A program made the translations under genes and the position numbers. Below are positions 30,965 through 39,875 of a stretch of 40,689 nt of DNA, piece after piece. Positions within the stretch are counted from its first letter, which is position 1. Every line of letters begins with the position of its first letter. The stretch is from a virus: positions 1-40,689 of the IMG/VR virus record IMGVR_UViG_3300026367_000092; one strand, 5' to 3'. Under the pieces are notes generated by a model, which worked only from the letters and a program-made list of their open reading frames with translations, had not been told where the DNA came from and searched no databases.

Positions 30965-32173
30965 ATGCCCCACAACTCCCCTTCCGACCCCTCCGGTTGC
31001 TTTATCGAACGTCTGAACCTCTCTCCTGTAGGAACAGGTGTGCTCGATGGAACAACCTTTACTGTGAAGGACAATATCGACATTGCCGGGTACAAAACCT
31101 CTTATGGCAGCCCGGCTTGGAGAGACGCGCACCCGGCACCCAAGTACAATGCGCTTTGTGTTGACCAGATGTCCGCCGCAGGGGCGCGTTGCGTGGGCAA
31201 GGTTGTCGCGGATGAATATACCTACAGTCTGGATGGCGAAAGCCAGTTTTTCGGCACACCGCGCAACGCGAAAGCGCCGGAACGTATTCCGGGAGGCTCG
31301 TCAAGCGGATCGGCGGCATCGGTTGCCAATGGGGTCGCAGATTTTTCAATTTGCACGGATTCCGGCGGGTCGATCCGTGTTCCTGCCAGCCTTTGCGGAA
31401 TCTGGGGAATACGCCCCTCTTTGCATAGGGTTTCTGAGGCTGGGGTGCTGCCCTTTATGCCAAGTGTCAGCACCGTGGGTATCCTTGCAGAACACTTCGA
31501 GCATTTGGATGCGGCAACTCGTGTTTTATTGCACAGCAGACCTGATCTGAAAGAACCTTTGCAACGCATCTTGGTCTTGTCCGACGCAATGGAGGTCGCG
31601 GACGAAGAGGTGCGAGAACAGGCGTTTGGTGAATTGGAAAAAATTGCGCGCCGCACAGGCCTTTCATTGGAACCCGTCCGCTTTTCGCAGATCGTAGGTG
31701 AAGACATCCCGCTAAGCGATTGCAACACAAAAGCGCTTCGAAATCTGATGACGGCAGAGTTTCAAAACACAGTGGGGTCTTGGATCGAGACGAACAAGCC
31801 AGAGCTTGGTTTTGCATTCTCTATGGCATACGGCAATGTTCAGGACTCTGTCCGCACAGCCAACCTGGAAAGCATTGCGCGTTGCGAACAGTTTTTTAGA
31901 GAAATCAATGACTACCTTACGCCGGGTACCGTCATCTGCTTTCCCACCACCCCTGTCATTGCGCCGTTAAAGGGTTCGCTTACCAACAGCGACGCGGTTC
32001 TGGATTTCTACGACAGGACGATGACGATTACTGCCTTTTCCGGTGTTGGCCGCCTTCCCGAGATTTCAGCGCCGCTACTGACGGTCGACGGATGCCCTGT
32101 CGGCCTGTCCTTCGCGGCCAGACATTATCAGGACGAATTCTTGCTTGAGGCTGTTAGGCAAATGTTAGGGTGA
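30965..32173 (+). CDS. Amidase-signature family enzyme
   Basis: The 402-residue protein has the complete amidase signature: Lys in FTVKDNID (K35), cis-Ser in PGGSSSGSA (S112) and nucleophile Ser in TDSGGSIRVPAS (S136). The enzyme hydrolyses amide bonds. The overall size and the compact TVKDNIDIAGYKTSYGS start resemble AMI1-type amidases. The substrate cannot be read from sequence. It lies outside the phage operons, in the second accessory segment, with weak ribosome binding site AGAGA. It has no signal peptide. Confidence 0.85.
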   Translation: MPHNSPSDPSGCFIERLNLSPVGTGVLDGTTFTVKDNIDIAGYKTSYGSPAWRDAHPAPKYNALCVDQMSAAGARCVGKVVADEYTYSLDGESQFFGTPRNAKAPERIPGGSSSGSAASVANGVADFSICTDSGGSIRVPASLCGIWGIRPSLHRVSEAGVLPFMPSVSTVGILAEHFEHLDAATRVLLHSRPDLKEPLQRILVLSDAMEVADEEVREQAFGELEKIARRTGLSLEPVRFSQIVGEDIPLSDCNTKALRNLMTAEFQNTVGSWIETNKPELGFAFSMAYGNVQDSVRTANLESIARCEQFFREINDYLTPGTVICFPTTPVIAPLKGSLTNSDAVLDFYDRTMTITAFSGVGRLPEISAPLLTVDGCPVGLSFAARHYQDEFLLEAVRQMLG

Positions 32174-32189
32174 CGCGATTGTTGAACGC

Positions 32190-32339
32190 ATGGCGAACGG
32201 CTGCAAAGTCCGCTATGCCGACATTGATACATCAAAAATGCCGCGTGATTGGCGAATGGCAGCAATGCGGAAGTTGGGTGCGGCATTCGACAAGCTGACG
32301 GAGGGCCGCAAAGGGCCGATACTGTTGAAAAACTCCTGA
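32190..32339 (+). pseudogene. Remnant of an unidentified gene, cut by foldback element
   Basis: A protein-like frame (ATG 32190, 49 codons) reads KVRYADIDTSKMPRDWRMAA, then RKLGAAFDKLTEGRKGP, and ends in the left terminal repeat of the adjacent element, whose sequence supplies the last codons and the stop. Past the element, another open stretch (from about 32503, containing RKQTDGYWATGDRERTL) may be related. The parent gene is not recognised. Confidence 0.4.
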
Positions 32340-32509
32340 AAAGTGCCGTCGGCTGATTATCCAGCCAAACCACTGGAATGGAATTCTCACATTTCAATCA
32401 ACGACAAAATGTTTTTCGTCTGTGCAATAGAAAATCCGTTCGGACGCAATTCCATTCTGGGTGACGTGAGCCGAAATCGATCGCGGTGAGTTTTTCAACA
32501 GAATCGGCC
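32314..32509. mobile_element. 196-bp foldback element with 22-nt terminal inverted repeats
   Basis: The ends, 32314-32335 and 32488-32509, are inverted copies with one mismatch in 22, both containing CTGTTGAAAAACTC. A second inverted pair lies inside (GAATGGAATT at 32376-32385 and AATTCCATTC at 32448-32457), so the whole element can fold back. It has no transposase. It looks like a miniature inverted-repeat element or a remnant of an insertion sequence. No target duplication is evident. Confidence 0.65.
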
Positions 32510-32629
32510 GGAAGCAGACCGACGGCTATTGGGCGACGGGTGATCGAGAACGGACTTTGGCATCCGCCCTAGTTTATGTGGCCGGTCGCGCACGCTCCAT
32601 GGCATGCGCCAGCGCTGAGCCCATGTGCT

Positions 32630-35600
32630 TCAGTGCGGAGAGGCCAAATGTGGCCAAGGTCGGCCACTGTAAATGTCAGGGTGTCTCGGCTCATCCTCCG
32701 TGGCCCTATATTCCTGCCGGATCATGTCAATGCGGGTCATGTAGTCCACCGCGAACGCCGCATGGTCCTTGTCGGGAGACACCGTCAAAGCGAACAACTC
32801 CCGCCGAAGCGCGGAAGCGTTGCGCGGCCTGAGCTCATAGGACGTTCCGTCAGGGCTATGCGGCTCTTTGGTGTAGATCATCTCCTGTACACCGCGTTCT
32901 CCCTGCCGGCGGATGACCTGCTGCCCCACAAGGGATCGTGCCGCGGCCAGCAAGCCGTCGACGGAAGAGGTTTTCAGAAGAACGGAGAAGACCAGCGCTT
33001 TCGCTCTGTCGGAGCGAGCTTCGGCCAGTTTTTCGAAGAGGTAGGTTTCATCGTCGTCTGCCATGGCGTAGGCGAGCTGTTCAGTCAGCAGGAAATGGCC
33101 CGAGCTCAGGTCGAAGCCTTTCCCGAGGTCACCCTCGACTCCCTGGAGAAGGAGGTCCATCGCCGCGCGGAAGCCAAGTTTTCGTACTTGGTCGAACCAC
33201 TCATGCTCCGACAGCATGTCAGGAAATTTGAGGGCAAACTCACGCAACATATGCGCCCGTTTTTCGACATCCAGGAGCCTGAGCTGGGGCAGAATATCTC
33301 GGATACGCCACCTCGAAAGGTTATTTTCAGGTACGAGCGCCAAGGCATCAAAAACAGAATCGGGGCGGTCGGTGTTCGGGAACACTTTCAGCCAACTGAA
33401 CATCGCGTACGATGTCTGGTCGTCCCACCACCTGTCCTCCTTCTCGGCCAAGAATTTTCCGAATTCTTGAAGCACTAAGTTGGCCGGAGGCAGCAGACCA
33501 CCCACGATCATTCCGTTGAACAAGTCGAGTTTGGTGTGAGAGGTGACCTCGAACCCCGCAATCTTTGTCATCAACTCTGGTCGGGCTATATGCGGCATGA
33601 CGACGGCAATGGCGGCCATCGCCACGGCACACCCGTGTGGCGGCTCGGCCGAAGCTAGTTCCACCGCTACGTCAAGCATGCTCTCGGCAGCATCAAGCGA
33701 AAGTTCAGGCTGGCTTGACCTTCTTTCACGTGCAGATTGGGCGCGATCCAGATCGGGCCATACATTTGCACGCTTCTCCAAGAGAGCCGGCATAGCGATG
33801 AGGCGAAGTGCGATGGCCGCGTCATGGCCAAACTCGGGATGCCGCAGCAAGGACTTTGCAACCTCGTATGCCTCGTCGGAGCCGATCTCGTAGAGCGCCT
33901 GCCGGTATGACAAGGCATGAGAGGTGCGCCATTCGTTCAGAGCCTCCCGGTCACGGCCCTTCGTGGCCAGCTCCTTGAGTGCACCCCGCTGATTGAGGTC
34001 CTCGTGTAGGAATGCCGAGACCCACTTCATTTCTGACGGGTCCGGCACCCGCCGCATGGCATCCACCACCTCCGCCATGTCGTGCCGTGACGGTGGTCCG
34101 GACGCCATCAGGCAATCCGCCCAGCCGTTCAGCGCTTCAACGAGCTTGCGGCGCGCTTCTGCCGGAATGTCGTCCATGCGCTCGTTCGTGCCGTGCTTGC
34201 CGTGGACGGTGATGAGGTCGGCGAGTGCCTCGATATCGCTCTGGTTCTGGATGGCCGAGAATGACGCGATCGCTTCGACGAACGCCTCGGGCCGCGTAGC
34301 TGATATCTTGTCTCGCAGCAGCTTCAAGGGGGCATATTGCTGCGAGGTCGGCATGCCGTTCGCATAGATTTGGGGCTTGAGCGCCAGGAATTCACGTATC
34401 ATCCGCGAGATGATGCCGGGTCCCGCCAGGAAGAGTGCGCCGCCAGTGCGCTCATCAACCTTCGCGCTACCATCGATGATGTTCGTGAGTTCCGCGGCCT
34501 CGCTGACTGGCTGGGGCGACAGATAACCCTGTACCCGGAAGGGCAATGAGAGGTCGGCCAGAATCCGATCCTGCAACGCCGTTGCAACGACTGCAGGAAA
34601 CGAGCTTGCGGCCTGATGGAACGCGGCCCTTGTATTTTCGGCATGGAGGTCCAACTTTTTGTCGCGCAGGATGCCTTCGAGTTCGGCGGCGTCCCCTGAA
34701 ATCTCGGCCTTGCGGGTACAGCGCGCAAGGCTGCGGGGAACGCTTGGGTTTGCCTTGGCATCCTCCTCCTGCAGCGCTCGTAAACGCCTCAGGACGTGCG
34801 GGGCCGTTAATCCGTCGAAATAGTCCCGTTCGGCGACGCGTTGCCAAACCGCATCCTCCGCGCCATCCAGCACCTCTGTAGCTTGCCGGGGTGCGCCGCG
34901 GAAATGCAACGCCTCGATTGCTTCGGACTTGACCTCGACGCTGAGGTCCCGCTTGGCGAGGTCGAGCGCTGTCTCCAGCGCTTCGATGCCCCCCCCGAAG
35001 ATCAACCCTGACACGAGTCTTTCCCGAACACGCTCCTCCAACTGCTCGTAATCCTTCTTCAGGTGATCTCCGAAAACAGTCGGACGGATACGGTCACCGA
35101 GGTGGAGAGCTTCACCTTGGATTTGGTCACTAGAGTTGGATACGAGCGGCCAAACAAGGTCGGCAAAATCAGCACGGCCCGTCTTCATCATAAAGCCGAC
35201 GGCCAAATCCACCTTATCGGCTTGGTGCCAAGCCCGGGCAAAAGCCTGCACCTCGGCTGAGACCAAGGCCCAAACGGCGTCTCCTGTCCGATATACCATT
35301 TCCGCCGCGAGCATCGGTCCGACCGACATCGTAAGTCTTACCGCCTGGGCGACGATGGCGGCACCAGATGCATCCATCGCAAGACGCTCGCATGCAAAGA
35401 GAATAGCTTCTTCCCACAGCCGATCATTGAGAAGCTCCTGGGCGAAACTGCTCTCGAGGCCAGCGTCCTTGGGAAGGTCACGCATTCTTGCCTCGACATG
35501 ACCGGCGGCGTACCACTCCTGAAATTGCTGGTGCTGGAAGGCGTAGATGTCGCCTTCGCCAAGTACCAGCACATGGGTAGCGACGAGGGTCTCCAAGACG

Positions 35601-37048
35601 CTGGCTGGTTCAGGGGCGTTCTGGACCAGTCCTTCGGCCAACAACTTGGCGTTGGTCGCCCTCAGGGACTGTCGTGCTGCCGTGTCATCCAGCGCTGTAG
35701 TCCGCGCCTGCATCATGGCAACAGCCAGGTCACCCAGATAACGCCGGTGTTGCCCCAGCATGCTTTGTCGGAGTTGCTCGGCGCGTTCGGGAATGTCTTC
35801 ATGCTGTTTCACCAGCAGCGCAATCGTGCCCTCCTTGGACGTGGGGAATGCGCCGGCATCTCCAACCTGCAGGAGGGCCTCAAGATAAAACGGGATTCGG
35901 GCGAGGTCACGGACACCAGAGGTCCTGCGCACGCGGTCCAACAAGTCCTGCCCGACACTTCCGTGCCTTGATGTCATCTCCTCCTGCTGCTCGTCGGAGA
36001 GCGACTCGACGTGAATCGTCCGCGCAACGAACGGCACTGCAGCGGCCTGCGGGCGGGTGGTAATGCAGATAACGAGGAGCGGAAATTCACGCCCGAGCGC
36101 CCGCATGGTCTTGATGAGCGCCAGCCGCGCGGCCGGTGTCACCTCGTTCCATCCATCTAGCAGGAACGCTATTTCGCCGTGCGACGCGAGGAACTTGAGA
36201 TGATCTGACCGGATTCCCGTAAATGCCTGACGAGCGGCAATCCACGCAAAGAGGTCGTCGACGCTATGGCCGACTTCGGCGAGAGGGACCAACAATGGCA
36301 GCGGTCCGCTTTCCAACAGTGTGGCACCGAGCTGTACCAACGTGGTCGACTTGCCCTGACCCGGTTCGGCCACAAGGTCGAGGATGCCACACGACCGGAG
36401 TGCTGCGGCCATTTCGACGTGCGTGAATGACCTGCCCCGGGATGAAGCCGCTGTCAGGTAGAGTGAAACAGCATGGGCGGGACCCTGTTCAGAAAATGTC
36501 TCGATGTGGCGCTGCGCTGCCGAACGCACCCTTTCAAATAAGGCTGGCAGGCCCTCGCTCTCTGGAAGAGCAAACTGCTGGCGGAGATATCCAAGGGCTT
36601 CCGCAAGCTCTGCGCCCATGGGCTCCACGCGAGCGCGACCACCCGTGAGCAGTTGTTCAAACGCCCTTTCCTCCGCGTCCTTCTTCCATTTGTGGAGCAA
36701 TTCCACCGGGAATGCCTTTTCGTCATGGTCGATCTGGTGAGCGTGATCGCTACAGAGCCAGATACCATTTTCCGGCGCTTTCCGTTCTTCCCGGGTCAAC
36801 CGGGCGTCGTAACGCGCAAAGCCCTCCGAGGCAGCCGTGATATGCGCCGCAACGCCGATGTTCATCGTGCCGGAACCGCCCTTTTGCGGGCCGACAGTCG
36901 GTTTGGTACACACCGGGTTGGAGCATAGCCATCCAACACGTTGGGCCATGAGCCGCTTGGTCGGTTCGGTGAAATTGTCGCGCTGACTTTTGCCGGAGGA
37001 CGCAACTGAGGTGGATGTCGTGGTGGTTACTTCGGAACTGATGCTCAT
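32630..37048 (-). CDS. HNH-NACHT STAND protein, candidate anti-phage effector
   Basis: The 1472-residue protein begins at ATG 37048 on the reverse strand. An HNH-like treble-clef module occupies about residues 26-120: Cys pair in WLCSNPVCT, His in AAHIT, then ENGIWLCSDH. A NACHT-type NTPase follows, with Walker A in EPGQGKST (about 228-235), Walker B in FLLDGWNEV (about 295-303), an Arg in ITTRP, and the family's FQHQQFQEWYAAG motif near 515. The remaining 900 or so residues are helical repeats, the usual sensor part. The layout fits bacterial NLR-like (STAND) defence proteins: a nuclease effector, an oligomerising NTPase and a sensor. Antiviral action is inferred, not shown. Confidence 0.82.
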   Translation of the reverse strand: MSISSEVTTTTSTSVASSGKSQRDNFTEPTKRLMAQRVGWLCSNPVCTKPTVGPQKGGSGTMNIGVAAHITAASEGFARYDARLTREERKAPENGIWLCSDHAHQIDHDEKAFPVELLHKWKKDAEERAFEQLLTGGRARVEPMGAELAEALGYLRQQFALPESEGLPALFERVRSAAQRHIETFSEQGPAHAVSLYLTAASSRGRSFTHVEMAAALRSCGILDLVAEPGQGKSTTLVQLGATLLESGPLPLLVPLAEVGHSVDDLFAWIAARQAFTGIRSDHLKFLASHGEIAFLLDGWNEVTPAARLALIKTMRALGREFPLLVICITTRPQAAAVPFVARTIHVESLSDEQQEEMTSRHGSVGQDLLDRVRRTSGVRDLARIPFYLEALLQVGDAGAFPTSKEGTIALLVKQHEDIPERAEQLRQSMLGQHRRYLGDLAVAMMQARTTALDDTAARQSLRATNAKLLAEGLVQNAPEPASVLETLVATHVLVLGEGDIYAFQHQQFQEWYAAGHVEARMRDLPKDAGLESSFAQELLNDRLWEEAILFACERLAMDASGAAIVAQAVRLTMSVGPMLAAEMVYRTGDAVWALVSAEVQAFARAWHQADKVDLAVGFMMKTGRADFADLVWPLVSNSSDQIQGEALHLGDRIRPTVFGDHLKKDYEQLEERVRERLVSGLIFGGGIEALETALDLAKRDLSVEVKSEAIEALHFRGAPRQATEVLDGAEDAVWQRVAERDYFDGLTAPHVLRRLRALQEEDAKANPSVPRSLARCTRKAEISGDAAELEGILRDKKLDLHAENTRAAFHQAASSFPAVVATALQDRILADLSLPFRVQGYLSPQPVSEAAELTNIIDGSAKVDERTGGALFLAGPGIISRMIREFLALKPQIYANGMPTSQQYAPLKLLRDKISATRPEAFVEAIASFSAIQNQSDIEALADLITVHGKHGTNERMDDIPAEARRKLVEALNGWADCLMASGPPSRHDMAEVVDAMRRVPDPSEMKWVSAFLHEDLNQRGALKELATKGRDREALNEWRTSHALSYRQALYEIGSDEAYEVAKSLLRHPEFGHDAAIALRLIAMPALLEKRANVWPDLDRAQSARERRSSQPELSLDAAESMLDVAVELASAEPPHGCAVAMAAIAVVMPHIARPELMTKIAGFEVTSHTKLDLFNGMIVGGLLPPANLVLQEFGKFLAEKEDRWWDDQTSYAMFSWLKVFPNTDRPDSVFDALALVPENNLSRWRIRDILPQLRLLDVEKRAHMLREFALKFPDMLSEHEWFDQVRKLGFRAAMDLLLQGVEGDLGKGFDLSSGHFLLTEQLAYAMADDDETYLFEKLAEARSDRAKALVFSVLLKTSSVDGLLAAARSLVGQQVIRRQGERGVQEMIYTKEPHSPDGTSYELRPRNASALRRELFALTVSPDKDHAAFAVDYMTRIDMIRQEYRATEDEPRHPDIYSGRPWPHLASPH

Positions 37049-37230
37049 GATCAAATCTTAGCGCCGTTCGGGCCAGCGGCAAAGAACAATGAACACACAA
37101 AACACAGGCGCTCCATTCGTCTTGATCACTCTGAGCAAGATTGTGATTTCCGGGGACGGTCATCTCATAGCGTTGGAGAAGTGGCGTTCGATGGCGGGTA
37201 AGTGATAGGAAACTGGATCAGGAGGTGCCT

Positions 37231-37473
37231 ATGAGCCAGCTACCGAGATTGATCGTTGTTCAGGCCTTTGATCTGGACGAAGAGGGAACCTCTCAGCCGT
37301 CGGGGGAGCCGTTGCAGTTTGATTCTGAGGAACGCGCGAGGCGGCACGCTGTCGGGATCGAGGACAAGCACGCTGGTGTGGTCGCATGGTGGCGTGAAGC
37401 AAACCCAACTTTGGGTGAGTACGGAGATCCGACAATTATTTTTCAGGCAGGTGAGGTGGGAGACTTGGATTAG
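37231..37473 (+). CDS. Small conserved-looking protein of rhizobia, unknown
   Basis: The 80-residue protein has an ideal AGGAGG five bases before ATG 37231. It starts SQLPRLIVVQAFDLDEEG, then RARRHAVGIEDKHAGVVAWW and PTIIFQAGEVGDLD. I recall similar short acidic proteins annotated as hypothetical in rhizobia, without an assigned function. It is divergent from the HNH-NACHT gene, with 182 bases between them holding presumably both promoters, though none was identified with certainty. Confidence 0.65.
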   Translation: MSQLPRLIVVQAFDLDEEGTSQPSGEPLQFDSEERARRHAVGIEDKHAGVVAWWREANPTLGEYGDPTIIFQAGEVGDLD

Positions 37474-37613
37474 TCGCAAAAGGGCCATGACGATGAGAAC
37501 GAAGCCAGCTGCTGTCCGGTTATTGTCCGCTTTCAGCCGAACAGACGTGAACATATCATGCTCAAGTCAATCCACCTTGATTGATTCCATTGAGCTTTTG
37601 CGCACATCCCCCC

Positions 37614-37659
37614 GTTCGGGACGACGGGGTCGGAGGTTCGAATCCTCTCACTCCGACCA
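37614..37659 (+). tRNA. 3' half of tRNA-Pro (CGG type), attachment-site remnant
   Basis: The stretch reads as a CGG anticodon loop (TTCGGGA, 37615-37621), its 3' stem, the T arm (GGAGG TTCGAAT CCTCT, 37632-37648) and acceptor 3' strand CACTCCG with ACCA (37649-37659). The bases before it do not form a D arm or 5' acceptor strand, so this is not a working tRNA. A displaced 3' half in this orientation is the mark of an integrase attachment site at the far end of an element. Confidence 0.75.
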
Positions 37660-37775
37660 GTCTTTCCAATTGATATTGCTGGTTAATTCCGCTTTGCGCG
37701 GCGATAGCGAAAGAGCTGCCGCCCCTACCAATTTCCCCAGAAGACGTTTCGCATAGGATAAGAAGTAGGTGGAGC

Positions 37776-37825
37776 CCTGGTTTGGGGCCAGAGGGTCGCA
37801 GGTTCGAATCCTGCCGCTCCGACCA
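37776..37825 (+). tRNA. 3' half of tRNA-Pro (TGG type), second attachment remnant
   Basis: An anticodon arm with loop TTTGGGG (37781-37787) and near-complete stem CCTGG/CCAGA is followed by the T arm (GCAGG TTCGAAT CCTGC, 37798-37814) and acceptor strand CGCTCCG with ACCA (37815-37825). Again the 5' half is absent. The acceptor differs from the first fragment, so it derives from a different tRNA-Pro gene. Confidence 0.7.
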
Positions 37826-38226
37826 ATCAACCCTTTGAGTAATAAGACTTCCCCTCAACGTCACACATTTCAGCAAGGAACCATTCTGCGTCAGCGGCGG
37901 AAATCCCGACAGTAAAGATCAGCGACAATAACGCGGATGCGCAATCTGCGAATAGGTTCCGTCGTTCACGATACTGCTGTCCAGTATGAATTTTTAGACA
38001 AGGTGTATGGCGCTGATTTTAATTGATTTTATGCGTTTTCCGCAGATTAATTATAAGTTCCATTTCGCTATATGAGCTTTAGAAGCCGTTTATGACTACT
38101 GGTAAGCCCCAGCAAAATTACGTTTCATACTCTTCTCTGTCGCCGGGATTCTAAACTAATTTATCCCCCTATGAATATAGTTACATATGATCGTCCTGCT
38201 TATCAACTGATCGTATGAGGCGAACC
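37826..38226. other. AT-rich intergenic region
   Basis: No gene is supported in this 400-base stretch. It becomes clearly AT-rich after about 37980 and would include the promoter of the next gene. Chromosomal sequence probably resumes here, after the tRNA fragments. No repeats or hairpins of note were found. Confidence 0.5.
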
Positions 38227-39315
38227 ATGTCTGACACATCCCCGAATATGTTCCTGCCGTTGCTCATGCCGTCGCAGGCGCAAAAGCATGTGACGCACAA
38301 TGAGGCGCTGCTGGCACTTGATGCGCTGGTCCAACTTTCGCTTGTCTCGCGCGGCCAATCGGCACCGCCAGCGGAACCGGAAGATGGCGCACGCTATCTC
38401 ATTGCCGCCGGTGGCCAAGACGGTTGGTCCGGGCAGGACGGCAAGATTGCCTGTTTCCTGGACGGCGTCTGGGTCTATCATGTGCCGCGTGCTGGCTGGA
38501 TTGCCTGGGTCGCTGACGAGACGCGCGCACTGGTTTTCGACGGAGACGACTGGCGCGATATCGCCGGCGCACTCGACCAGCTCGGCATCAATGCCAGCGC
38601 CGACACGACCAACCGCCTTGCCGTTGGCGGGCCGGCGAGCCTTTTCGACGGAGTGTCCGGCGATCACCAGCTCAAGATCAACAAGGCTGCCCCGACCGAT
38701 ACAGGTGCGGTTCTGTTTCAGACCGGCTATTCCGGCCGGGCGGAATTCGGCCTGCTCGGCAGCGACAACATCGAACTCAAGGTCAGCGACGACAACACGA
38801 CCTGGACCACCGCACTTGCTGTGGACGCTTCGACCGGGCGGATAGGCATCGGCAAGGCGCCGGGAGCCGGGCCACTTGAAGTCGGCGGCGGCATCCGTTC
38901 GACCTCCTCAACCGCCGCTTACATCCAATTGACCAATTCCGGACCGAGCGGATCCCAAGCATGGATCGGCGTGCCGGATTGGAACCGCAGCGGCTTCTAT
39001 ATCTACGGCAGCACCAGTGACATCATGGCAATGTATGACGCTCCAGGCCGGAGCCAAAGGCTTTATGCCGGCGGCAACGAACGGATTCGTCTTTCTGACG
39101 ATGGTAACGTCGGCATCGGCACCACGACGCCGTCGACGCGCCTTCATGTCACCGGGCCGGTTCGCGTCGGAAGCTACGTCAAGACGGCGTTGCCTACAGC
39201 TTCCAGCGTCGGCGCCGGTGCAATTGCTTATGTCAACGACGCTGCGGGCGGCGCTCAACTCGCTTACAGCGACGGCACGCAATGGCTGAAAGTTCGCGAT
39301 GGGCTGGCGGTGTAA
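38227..39315 (+). CDS. DUF2793 protein with fibre-like C-terminus
   Basis: The 362-residue protein has the DUF2793 start: LPLLMPSQAQKHVTHNEAL, then YLIAAGGQDGWSGQDGKIAC and WVADETRALVFDGDDW. The C-terminal part is beta-rich with shaft repeats (GNVGIGTTTPSTRLHVTG, preceded by STGRIGIGKAP), as in tail fibres. DUF2793 genes occur in alphaproteobacterial prophages and gene-transfer-agent-like loci, and at scattered chromosomal sites. The ATG at 38227 has GAGG upstream. It lies beyond the attachment fragments, so it is either chromosomal or from an older element. Confidence 0.8.
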   Translation: MSDTSPNMFLPLLMPSQAQKHVTHNEALLALDALVQLSLVSRGQSAPPAEPEDGARYLIAAGGQDGWSGQDGKIACFLDGVWVYHVPRAGWIAWVADETRALVFDGDDWRDIAGALDQLGINASADTTNRLAVGGPASLFDGVSGDHQLKINKAAPTDTGAVLFQTGYSGRAEFGLLGSDNIELKVSDDNTTWTTALAVDASTGRIGIGKAPGAGPLEVGGGIRSTSSTAAYIQLTNSGPSGSQAWIGVPDWNRSGFYIYGSTSDIMAMYDAPGRSQRLYAGGNERIRLSDDGNVGIGTTTPSTRLHVTGPVRVGSYVKTALPTASSVGAGAIAYVNDAAGGAQLAYSDGTQWLKVRDGLAV

Positions 39316-39381
39316 CCTTTCCCGGGCTCGGAGGCGGGAATATCCATAGGTCCTATTTGGACGATTCAATGAATATTGATA

Positions 39382-39419
39382 CAATACTATGGCCTAAAAA
39401 TATTTAAACCATAGTATTG
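39382..39419. repeat. AT-rich inverted repeat upstream of small ORF
   Basis: CAATACTATGG (39382-39392) and CCATAGTATTG (39409-39419) are perfect inverted copies around a 16-base AT-rich spacer. It lies 67 bases after the DUF2793 gene and 28 bases before the next start. It could be an operator or a two-way terminator. Confidence 0.5.
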
Positions 39420-39446
39420 ATTGCATGACAGATTGGGAGAGATGTC

Positions 39447-39650
39447 ATGCCGACATATTCCGCGACTGGATTTTCGTTAATCCTAAATGAAGGTACGAAT
39501 ACGATAATCAGCTTCTCCTCCGGGACGCAGTTCGATGCGGTGACAAATGAAGCGGTGACAAGCTTCAGCTACGTGCCCACACTGACAACTCCCGGCAGAT
39601 TTGATGAAGTGTATGTCGGCTACGCCGCATATAGTACTCGGATTAGCTGA
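39447..39650 (+). CDS. Short protein of unknown function, possibly truncated
   Basis: The 67-residue protein starts after GGGAGAG at good spacing. The sequence (TYSATGFSLILNEGTNTIIS, FDAVTNEAVTSFSYVPTLTT) is beta-rich and resembles the N-terminus of longer repeat-rich surface proteins, so it may be a cut-down version of one. No function can be given. Confidence 0.5.
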   Translation: MPTYSATGFSLILNEGTNTIISFSSGTQFDAVTNEAVTSFSYVPTLTTPGRFDEVYVGYAAYSTRIS

Positions 39651-39875
39651 ACAGATAGAGAAACATAGTCAGTGATTGCTTCCGTTTGCCGGATCTCTTG
39701 CAAACAGAGGGGAGCATCGCCCTTAATGGAAACAACTGAAATCAGTTCGGATTATTGCTGTGCAAGTGGAGTTTTGCGCATGTTCTACCAAATAACACCA
39801 TAGCTATTTCGCTCAACCATATGTCAGCCAGGCTCTGACAGGATTTGGCTGGCAATTCAGATCGGGACAACAACG

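Noticed and set aside
32576-33478. Forward 300-codon ORF opposite the HNH-NACHT gene
   Set aside because: Antisense shadow of the reverse gene with low-complexity, unbalanced composition.
37534-37553. GAAC-6 nt-GAAC, similar to an alphaproteobacterial LexA box
   Set aside because: The known box has seven bases between the repeats (GTTC-N7-GTTC); this has six.
37560-37830. Intact proline tRNA genes
   Set aside because: Only anticodon, T arm and acceptor 3' parts are present; D arm and 5' acceptor strands are missing for both.
37562-37876. Reverse-strand 104-codon ORF with VGVRGFEPPTPSSRT and ERQDSNLRPSGPKPG
   Set aside because: These peptides come from reading proline tRNA 3' halves backwards; they are well-known false genes.
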